Positions 34,340-41,116 of a stretch of DNA of 48,329 nt are shown piece after piece. The notes under the pieces were generated by a model. It was not told where the DNA came from and ran no database searches. It saw only the letters and a program-made list of their open reading frames with translations. This DNA comes from an uncultured bacterium (GTDB taxonomy: Bacteria; Bacteroidota; Ignavibacteria; Ignavibacteriales; Melioribacteraceae), in assembly GCA_937936675.1 (NCBI GenBank), contig CALDDL010000330.1, positions 1 through 48,329 on the forward strand, given 5' to 3'. The stretch's first letter is position 1, and each line of letters starts with the position of its first letter. The translations under genes were made by a program, and so were the position numbers.

Positions 34340-35643
34340 AGTTATTAGCAAAAATATTAATGATAATCTTTATCCCGATTGCACAAACGTTTTCGCAATC
34401 TGATAGACCTTTGGTTAGCGGCGGCGATCTATTGTTTTATCTTGATAAAACTTCATTCCAAGGAAAAGAAAATAAAACTTACACAGAATTTTCTATTATG
34501 ATATATGCCGATAATCTAAAACTAATAGAAAATTCGGGTAAATATTCGGCATCAATTAAAATAGACTATGAATTGACTGATTTAAACGATAATAGAGTAA
34601 ATACGAAATCGTGGGAGACTGTCGCTCAATTTGATTCGGTAAATGAAGTAAAATCATTAGTAGTTTATGATAAATGGGGCGAACTTACCTCCGCAGGTAA
34701 CTACAAAATAAAAATCGAAATAAAAGACCTTGAATCGCGCAAAACAGGCAAAATTAATTCTACTATTGAGATAAAAGATTTCGCATCTGATTCAATTGAA
34801 CTAAGCGAAATACAATTTATCAACGGTACAAAAGAATCAGATTCCGGAAGTGAAAAGATTCCAAATCCTGCAAGAAGATATGGACTCTTAAACCCGATTT
34901 TATATTTCTATTATGAACTATATAGTTCTACGCTTAATGATTCGGTAGCTTTTAATTTTAGTGTAACCGATGAAGCCGGTGTTATTGCTAAAGAATTGAA
35001 TTCGGTTGTGGAAATCAAAGAAAAGAGTAAGGGATATATTCAAGGGATTAATGTTTCAAAGCTTCCTTCGGGGGTATATACATTTACTATAAGTGCGAAA
35101 TCAGTTGACGGAAAATTAACCTCGGTAAAAAGAAATTTTGAAATTCTTCAATTGGATTACTTTGCAAAGACTCCGATGCTATCGAAAGAAGATTCCGATA
35201 TGATGGAAAAACTATTGGATTACATTGCCGAGCCGTATCAATTATCTCAATACAAGAAATTAAATAGCTTTAATAAAGCAAATTTCATTTTGAACTTTTT
35301 CAAAAATTTGGATCCCGATCCCACGACCGAAGAGAACGAATACTTACAAAGTCTGTTGGAACGTTTTCATTATGCCAATCAAAAATTCAGTTGGGGAAAA
35401 ACCGAAGGATGGACTACCGAGCGGGGGAGAATTTTTATTCAAAACGGAAAGCCGGACGAAATCGATTATCACAATATGGATATGGATTCGCGTCCTTACG
35501 AAATTTGGTATTACAGAGGAAATAGAGAACTCTTTTATGTGTTTGGAGATTTGAATAGTAACGGAAGATATTCATTGCTCCATTCAAATAAAGAGGGAGA
35601 AATTTATAATATAAGCTGGAGAGAGTTAGTATCTCGTCTTTAG
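34336..35643 (+). CDS. Exported GWxTD-domain protein
   Basis: The GTG at 34336 overlaps the upstream stop (GTGA) and begins a signal peptide ('VKLLAKILMIIFIPIAQTFS'). The same frame runs back to 34141, but that part is the permease gene read out of frame. The 435-residue product has a beta-rich N-terminal half and a C-terminal GWxTD domain: 'EGWTTERGRIFIQNGKPDEI' with Gly358-Trp359-Thr360-Thr361-Glu362 in place of Asp, then 'YEIWYYRG' and 'FVFGDLNSNGRYSLLHS'-like strands. GWxTD proteins are common in FCB and related bacteria; their function is not established. Coupling to a sugar importer is unusual and suggests a role at the cell envelope in carbohydrate uptake or sensing, as inference. An operator-like sequence lies inside the signal-peptide codons. 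Confidence 0.8.
   Translation: MKLLAKILMIIFIPIAQTFSQSDRPLVSGGDLLFYLDKTSFQGKENKTYTEFSIMIYADNLKLIENSGKYSASIKIDYELTDLNDNRVNTKSWETVAQFDSVNEVKSLVVYDKWGELTSAGNYKIKIEIKDLESRKTGKINSTIEIKDFASDSIELSEIQFINGTKESDSGSEKIPNPARRYGLLNPILYFYYELYSSTLNDSVAFNFSVTDEAGVIAKELNSVVEIKEKSKGYIQGINVSKLPSGVYTFTISAKSVDGKLTSVKRNFEILQLDYFAKTPMLSKEDSDMMEKLLDYIAEPYQLSQYKKLNSFNKANFILNFFKNLDPDPTTEENEYLQSLLERFHYANQKFSWGKTEGWTTERGRIFIQNGKPDEIDYHNMDMDSRPYEIWYYRGNRELFYVFGDLNSNGRYSLLHSNKEGEIYNISWRELVSRL
34381..34396. promoter_or_regulatory. Operator-like 16-mer inside the GWxTD gene
   Basis: GCACAAACGTTTTCGC matches the palindrome at 30106 in 14 of 16 positions, with both mismatches in one half-site. It lies within the signal-peptide codons, so the match could be chance; if real it would be an internal repression site. 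Confidence 0.3.
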
Positions 35644-35667
35644 CAAACAAATAAGGGATGTAATGAT

Positions 35668-36633
35668 ATGTTAAACATCAAAAAAGAAAGAGTAAAAATA
35701 TCAGCATTAATTATGCTAAGCGTACTGATTTTTACATTTGTTTCATGCAGCGAAAACGATAATGGATTAGCACCTTATACGGGTTCTCCTAAGTTATCGA
35801 CTGTAAAAGTGGAAGAAGGCACATTTATGCCTAAGATCACTTGGCTTGGCGGATATGCCTCGGTTATAGGTGCCAATATTGGTGAGAATGCAATACTTGA
35901 CACTTCAATTGTATGGTTAATCAAATCAAACGGTAATGATCTAAAATACCCGCTTCAATTTGGAGCTGTTCCCTCGGGAGCTCAGAATATAATTGGCGAG
36001 GTGAACGGGAAAGCGAAATCGCAATTGAATGAGGATAACACTTATACTTATTGGGTAGTCAAAGATTATATGTGGGAACAGATATCTAAGTATAAAGGAA
36101 AGATACTTGTTGCCGCTCCATCAACTCAAAAAGATATGATTGCAGTCGATGGCGATACAGTAAGATTATCTAGTGAAATATTTACAGTCGCCACACAGAG
36201 AATTGACAGGTTCATCAATATTACAAGTGTATCAACATTCGGAAGATTGGGTCAGATTGAGATTACAAATCCGGTGGATACATTAGGACCGATAATCAGA
36301 TGGACAATCTCGCAGTCCGGTGTAACCGATACAAAAATTTCTGCAATCGGTATTACAAACGGACAGCAATATATAGCTACCGAAGTTCTGTGGGAAGCAT
36401 GGTCGGAGCAGACGACATCCGAAGGTAACGTATATGGTAAGAAGAACGTTATTTCTGCACCGGTTCATCCCGGGGCTAAGTTCGATGGCGTAAAAACATT
36501 TTATGAAATGCCGGCTGAAGGTTTACAAAGAGGCAACAACTATTATCTCTGGATTGCGAATGAGAATTGGGATGGAAAAGGAAGAACCAGAGTAACTAAT
36601 TATTATGCTTATGTAACATTCAAGGTAATGTGA
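35668..36633 (+). CDS. Lipoprotein of unknown function
   Basis: The 321-residue product has a lipoprotein signal with lipobox 'FVSC' (Cys27) followed by 'SENDNG'. The rest is beta-rich with no recognised domain. Segments such as 'TPKIT/MPKITWLGGYASVIGANIG' and 'NNYYLWIANENWDGKGRTRVTNYY' suggest two or three sandwich modules of the kind found in envelope binding proteins; only the second of those strings is verbatim, the first is approximate. It lies 24 bp after the GWxTD gene and 28 bp before a FadL-like barrel, so it is probably part of the same envelope unit. A glycan-binding role would fit but is not shown. Confidence 0.65.
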   Translation: MLNIKKERVKISALIMLSVLIFTFVSCSENDNGLAPYTGSPKLSTVKVEEGTFMPKITWLGGYASVIGANIGENAILDTSIVWLIKSNGNDLKYPLQFGAVPSGAQNIIGEVNGKAKSQLNEDNTYTYWVVKDYMWEQISKYKGKILVAAPSTQKDMIAVDGDTVRLSSEIFTVATQRIDRFINITSVSTFGRLGQIEITNPVDTLGPIIRWTISQSGVTDTKISAIGITNGQQYIATEVLWEAWSEQTTSEGNVYGKKNVISAPVHPGAKFDGVKTFYEMPAEGLQRGNNYYLWIANENWDGKGRTRVTNYYAYVTFKVM

Positions 36634-36661
36634 TTTTAAAAAGCGAAAAGCGGAGTTTATG

Positions 36662-37960
36662 ATGAAAATTTTCTTTAATACCATTAAATCATTTTTACTG
36701 ATTCTATTATTCACCACAGCACTTCAAGCAGGTGGAGTAAATAGAACAAGTTTATTTGGTGCAAAGTCGAGTGCTTTGAATGGATTATATTTTGCAGGAA
36801 TCGATGGAGTATCAAATATTTATTATAATCCGGCTGGATTGGCTTCTCTTAGAGGGCAGGCAGTGGAAGTATCTGCTTTCCTTAGGAGTGAACAGAATAA
36901 ATTTGAAGGTGATATAAAAGGTTTATTCAATTCACTTAGGGAAGATGATCTTAATGGGGGAATCGGCGGATATTATAATATCTCGGAAGGTTTGACTGCT
37001 GCGATAGGAATAGAAGCATTCTATGATTATAGAACTTCTTGGCCATATATAGTGCTAAGTAAAAGAGATGCTACATTAATTACTATCGGCACTGATATGT
37101 TTAATCAATCGTTTATGGAAATGATCTCTCCAGCTATTGCTTATAAGAGCGGTGATTTTTCGGTAGGACTTGCGGTCAATGTATTTCGCAATACTGTAAA
37201 GACATCCTTTGCTTTAGGTAATAACAAATGGAAAAACAATGTAGGTCTGCCGGTTTATCAAACCGATATCAATGGAGATGCATGGTCGTTTAATATTAAT
37301 CTCGGATTTATGTATCAGGTAAATGAAGACCTGAGATTAGGATTAACAGTATTAAGCGGAACATCTCAGGACTTAACCGGAGAGGCAAAAACAAATCTAT
37401 TTGCGGTAACTGATTCGGCGGCAACATTTACGAATGTAAGCAGTACCTATCAAACCCCGTGGAGAATAGGTTTCGGAGGAGTTTATAATCTCTCGAGTGA
37501 TTTAATTCTAAACGTAGATTTAAAATATAATTTATACGGAAGTTTAGATAAAGAGATTAAGTACGAATTTGAAAATAGTGTATGGCAGGCAAATGCAATG
37601 AATTCGGACTCATTAACTGGATTTACTTTAGGCAGCCAACCATTAGAATACAAAAATTCATTTGAAGCCGGATTTGGATTAGAATATATGGCAGCACCGG
37701 ACTTAAATATCTATTTCGGATATAAATATGTCAGCTCTCCTAATCAGGAAAAAACATTTAGTCTGTTAAATCCGCAGGTGGCATTTAATCAAATCTCTGC
37801 CGGTCTTACTTATTTTGACGAAGAGATGTCGGTAAGTCTGAGCGTAGCATATTATAAAGGAATAGAAGAAGAAGTGAAAAATGGGTCATATCCGATACAT
37901 AACGGCGTATATAATTTAGACGGATTAATACCGACATTAACTTTCAGATTCAATTTATAA
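36662..37960 (+). CDS. OmpP1/FadL-like outer-membrane barrel protein
   Basis: The second of two adjacent ATGs (36662) is preferred, with GGAG six bases upstream. The 432-residue product has a signal peptide ('LQAGG') and the family block 'GVSNIYYNPAGLASLRGQ'. It continues with repeated amphipathic strands, for example 'LNIYFGYKYVSSPNQEK', and ends 'LIPTLTFRFNL' with a terminal beta-signal. This pattern belongs to the OmpP1/FadL/PorV superfamily of outer-membrane channels for hydrophobic molecules. It follows the lipoprotein and precedes a T9SS-secreted binding protein. In this setting it may be a conduit or anchor for that secreted protein rather than a fatty-acid channel; this is inference. 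Confidence 0.75.
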   Translation: MKIFFNTIKSFLLILLFTTALQAGGVNRTSLFGAKSSALNGLYFAGIDGVSNIYYNPAGLASLRGQAVEVSAFLRSEQNKFEGDIKGLFNSLREDDLNGGIGGYYNISEGLTAAIGIEAFYDYRTSWPYIVLSKRDATLITIGTDMFNQSFMEMISPAIAYKSGDFSVGLAVNVFRNTVKTSFALGNNKWKNNVGLPVYQTDINGDAWSFNINLGFMYQVNEDLRLGLTVLSGTSQDLTGEAKTNLFAVTDSAATFTNVSSTYQTPWRIGFGGVYNLSSDLILNVDLKYNLYGSLDKEIKYEFENSVWQANAMNSDSLTGFTLGSQPLEYKNSFEAGFGLEYMAAPDLNIYFGYKYVSSPNQEKTFSLLNPQVAFNQISAGLTYFDEEMSVSLSVAYYKGIEEEVKNGSYPIHNGVYNLDGLIPTLTFRFNL

Positions 37961-38036
37961 ATAATATAAAAGAAGAATTGGGACACAAGCAATGGAACAT
38001 AAATCAACAAATCACAAACAACTTCTCGGAGGCAAC

Positions 38037-40073
38037 ATGAGAAAAAGTAACATTTTCTTAATCTGGGCAATACTTATTTCGCTGTCAACAATTACGTTGG
38101 CACAGATTCAATATGAAAGGAAAGTAGTAAAAGTTCCTAAAGTACAAGCGGGCGAGATAGTCTTAGATGGTAAAATGGATGAAGCTGCATGGCAGAATGC
38201 CGGTCAAGCTAATCTAATTACAAATACCGGGTACGAAATCTTCACAAATAAATATTATCGTGAAGACTTAACAGAACCCGATTATGATGAATTATACGCA
38301 CGTCTTCTTTATACAGAAGATACCCTCTATGTTTTTATTCACATTGATGAAATCGTCAATGATTCTACAAACCTATTCTGGGATGGAAAATGGACAGGTG
38401 ATCAATTATTTGTAGGTTTATCTAATAAACTCGGTTTAGATTATGAATGGGACGGAAGATGGAATGGTAACGTATTTACTGCTCCTGATGGTCCTTTATA
38501 CTATTTAATCTTAGGTGATAAACTTAGTTTAAATGGCGGTGATACTGTATCAGTTCCTGAAGGTTACAGAGGAAAAGATGGCGATACTTTATATACAAAA
38601 AATACATTTGATGCATATAAATATGCCAGAATGGCAACAGTAATAGATACAACAACAGGTTTATGGAATATTGAACTTGCATTTTATAATCCCGCAGTAA
38701 AAGCTCAAGGACAGTTAGGATTTAATCTTGGTGGTTCTACCGGCTCAAGACAATCACACGAAGAATTCGGTGATGCTTATGGATATTTCTGCTGGCAGCC
38801 AAACGTAAAAGATGATCCTTATGCAATTCCACCGATTGGCGATGAACTCGGAAAGATAGCCGGTTATTATGATCCGGGCGTATCATTATTAGTAACACCA
38901 GCTTGTTTTGCTGTTCTTGAATTTGAAGGCAAAAATGAAGTATTCGTCCGTCAAGAACTTCAAGTTCCTCAAGTTGATCCTGCAGAAATCACATTTGACG
39001 GTAAAATGAATGAAGCAGCTTGGGATAAAGCAGCAAAAGTAAATCTAATTACAAACGAAGGTTATAATATTTTCACAAACAAATATTATCGTGAAGAATT
39101 AGCAGAACCTGATTATGATGAATTGTATGCTCGCCTATTATGGGCACAGGATACTCTTTATGCTTTCATTCATATAGATGAAATGGTAAATGATTCTACC
39201 AATTTATTCTGGAATGGTAAATGGACCGGCGATCAATTATTTGTAAGTATTACAAATAGATTAGGTCTAGATTATGATGATGCAGGAAGATGGAATGGAA
39301 ACGTATTTACTGCTCCAAATGGTCCATTATACTACATTATTCTTGGCGATCAAATATCATTAAATGGCGGCGATACTGTTTATATTCCTGAAGGTTATAG
39401 ACAATATGATGGTGATACAACATGGACACATGATAAATTTGATGCAGCTAAATATACACGTATGGCTGTTCAGATTGATACCACTACCGGTAAATGGGAT
39501 ATAGAGCTAGCGATATTCAATCAAGCAGTTGCAATGCAATCTTCAGTTGGATTTAATCTTGGCGGTTCAACCGGTTCAAGACAATCTAATGAAGAATATG
39601 GTGATGCTTATGCATACTATACATGGCAGCCAAACGTACCGGATGATCCTTATGCAATTCCTCCGTATGGTGATGTACTCGGCACTTATGCAGGTTACTA
39701 TGATCCGGGTGTATCTTTATTAGTTACAACCGATGCACATGCTGTTCTTCATTTTGTAGATAAAATCGGAACAGGCGTAGAATTTGGCGGCGATAGCAGC
39801 TTACCTGTAAGCTTTACATTGGATCAGAACTATCCGAATCCATTTAATCCAAGTACTACAATCAGATTTAACGTACAAAAAGCAGCACCTGTAACAATGC
39901 GTGTTTATAATGCTCTTGGTCAATTAGTTACAACATTATTTAACAATCAGATGTTATCCTCGGGTACTCATTTAGTTACATGGAACGCAGCAAATTTATC
40001 ATCGGGAATCTATTTCTATAGCTTAGAGATGGAAGGACAGATGATAACAAAGAAGATGGTATTCTTAAAGTAA
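38037..40073 (+). CDS. T9SS-secreted protein with two CBM9/DOMON-like modules
   Basis: The frame opens at 37992, but ATG 38037 is chosen: GGAGG lies at its doorstep and it begins a signal peptide ('ITLAQ' at 19-23). The 678-residue product consists of module 1 (about 26-300), module 2 (about 302-575) and a canonical T9SS tail from about 595 ('NYPNPFNPSTTIRFNVQ', ending 'KKMVFLK'). Each module starts 'DGKMDEAAW' or 'DGKMNEAAW' and contains 'YARLL', 'TLY.FIHIDE', 'KWTGDQLFV' and 'GFNLGGSTGSRQS', the style of CBM9/DOMON-like carbohydrate- or haem-binding sandwiches. No catalytic residues are visible. It is likely an exported glycan-binding protein, downstream of the sugar importer genes and closed by a terminator. 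Confidence 0.8.
   Translation: MRKSNIFLIWAILISLSTITLAQIQYERKVVKVPKVQAGEIVLDGKMDEAAWQNAGQANLITNTGYEIFTNKYYREDLTEPDYDELYARLLYTEDTLYVFIHIDEIVNDSTNLFWDGKWTGDQLFVGLSNKLGLDYEWDGRWNGNVFTAPDGPLYYLILGDKLSLNGGDTVSVPEGYRGKDGDTLYTKNTFDAYKYARMATVIDTTTGLWNIELAFYNPAVKAQGQLGFNLGGSTGSRQSHEEFGDAYGYFCWQPNVKDDPYAIPPIGDELGKIAGYYDPGVSLLVTPACFAVLEFEGKNEVFVRQELQVPQVDPAEITFDGKMNEAAWDKAAKVNLITNEGYNIFTNKYYREELAEPDYDELYARLLWAQDTLYAFIHIDEMVNDSTNLFWNGKWTGDQLFVSITNRLGLDYDDAGRWNGNVFTAPNGPLYYIILGDQISLNGGDTVYIPEGYRQYDGDTTWTHDKFDAAKYTRMAVQIDTTTGKWDIELAIFNQAVAMQSSVGFNLGGSTGSRQSNEEYGDAYAYYTWQPNVPDDPYAIPPYGDVLGTYAGYYDPGVSLLVTTDAHAVLHFVDKIGTGVEFGGDSSLPVSFTLDQNYPNPFNPSTTIRFNVQKAAPVTMRVYNALGQLVTTLFNNQMLSSGTHLVTWNAANLSSGIYFYSLEMEGQMITKKMVFLK
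38112..39764 (+). repeat. Near-identical tandem domain duplication within the 38037 gene
   Basis: Bases 38112-38939 and 38940-39764 encode modules that align with few length differences. Long stretches are identical or nearly so, such as 'IFTNKYYRE', 'EPDYDELYARLL', 'VNDSTNLFW', 'GNVFTAP' and 'DPYAIPP'. I estimate about two thirds protein identity, which is much higher than between the modules at 3307-4284 and points to a more recent duplication. Confidence 0.88.
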
Positions 40074-40084
40074 TATAGTATTTA

Positions 40085-40110
40085 ATAGCCCCGAAGAATT
40101 TCGGGGCTAT
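40085..40110 (+). terminator. GC-rich hairpin, probable terminator
   Basis: TAGCCCCGAA (40086-40095) pairs with TTCGGGGCTA (40100-40109) around a GAAT loop, with one further A-T pair outside. The following bases are AT-rich but lack a clean T-run. It sits 12 bp after the T9SS protein and before the dehydrogenase gene. Confidence 0.7.
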
Positions 40111-40141
40111 ATTAATAAAATATTTTAGATGGAGATTTTTT

Positions 40142-41095
40142 ATGCGGGCAGCAATATTACATGGAGCACATGATTTTAGAATTGAAGAATTACCTACTCC
40201 TACTCTCAAGGAAGATGAATGTTTACTTAGAGTAAAATCATGCGGAGTATGTCATTCAGAGATTCATCAATGGAATGAGAACATAAATGGTTTAGAGTAT
40301 CCGCGTTTTATCGGGCATGAAACCGCAGGTGAAATAATTGCGGTAGGTAGTGCGGTAACGAAATTCAAAGTTGGCGATAGAGCTGCTTCATGGGTGGACG
40401 GTAAAGGATATGCAGAAGAATTAGCAGTGAAAGAGAGCAGATTATTTAAGATGTCCGAAGAGCTTCCTTATGACTTGGCAATATTGGAACCGGTGGCTTG
40501 CACAACTAATGGTGTTATGAAAGCGAATATTCAGCTTGGGGATACCGTTGCTTTAGCAGGAACCGGATTTATGGGATTGATTCTTTTGCAGCAGATAAAA
40601 CTTACCGGTGCGAGTAAAGTAATTGCTCTTGATATAAGAGATGAAATGTTAGAATTGGCAAAGGAATTAGGTGCGGATGTAGTTATTAATCCGATGAAAG
40701 AAGATTATAAAAAAATTATAAATGATTTGACCGAAGGTAAAGGAGTGGATGTAAGTTTTGAAATCGGAGGTGTTCAGTCCACTCTTGATCTTGCAGCGGA
40801 TATATTAAGAATGGAAGGCAAGTTAGTAATATTCGGATATCATCCGGGTGAAAGAAAAATAAAAGATTTAGGATATTGGAACTGGATGGCATTTGATATT
40901 ATCAATGCTCACTTCAGAAATCTCGATACAATATTATTGGGTTCGAGAATCGGAATGAAATTAATGAATGAAAATAAAATAAATATGAAGCCGTTGATTA
41001 CACATAAATTTAAACTCACGGAAATAGAAGAAGCATTTAAGGTAGCAAAAGATAAACCGAAAGGATTTGTAAAATCAGTAATTGTATTTGAATAG
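40142..41095 (+). CDS. Zinc-dependent alcohol/polyol dehydrogenase (MDR family) lacking the structural zinc lobe
   Basis: This 317-residue cytoplasmic oxidoreductase belongs to the medium-chain dehydrogenase family. Catalytic zinc ligands are visible as Cys37 in 'SCGVCHSE' and His59-Glu60 in 'FIGHETAGE', with a later 'EPVACTTNGV' block at 116-125. The Rossmann motif is 'AGTGFMGL' (Gly140, Gly142, Gly145), and Asp164 at the end of the second strand favours NAD. Usual members have about 340-350 residues and a four-cysteine loop holding a structural zinc. Here the sequence passes from 'GDRAASWVDGKGYAEEL' directly on without those cysteines. The substrate is unknown; a sugar or polyol would fit the setting. 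It is 21 bp upstream of receptor module B and probably shares its promoter. Confidence 0.82.
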   Translation: MRAAILHGAHDFRIEELPTPTLKEDECLLRVKSCGVCHSEIHQWNENINGLEYPRFIGHETAGEIIAVGSAVTKFKVGDRAASWVDGKGYAEELAVKESRLFKMSEELPYDLAILEPVACTTNGVMKANIQLGDTVALAGTGFMGLILLQQIKLTGASKVIALDIRDEMLELAKELGADVVINPMKEDYKKIINDLTEGKGVDVSFEIGGVQSTLDLAADILRMEGKLVIFGYHPGERKIKDLGYWNWMAFDIINAHFRNLDTILLGSRIGMKLMNENKINMKPLITHKFKLTEIEEAFKVAKDKPKGFVKSVIVFE

Positions 41096-41116
41096 TAGTA
41101 CAAAATTATAAAGAGT

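Noticed and set aside
37992..38036. Upstream ATG for the duplicated binding-module protein
   Set aside because: It would put 15 polar residues before the signal peptide; GGAGG precedes the ATG at 38037.
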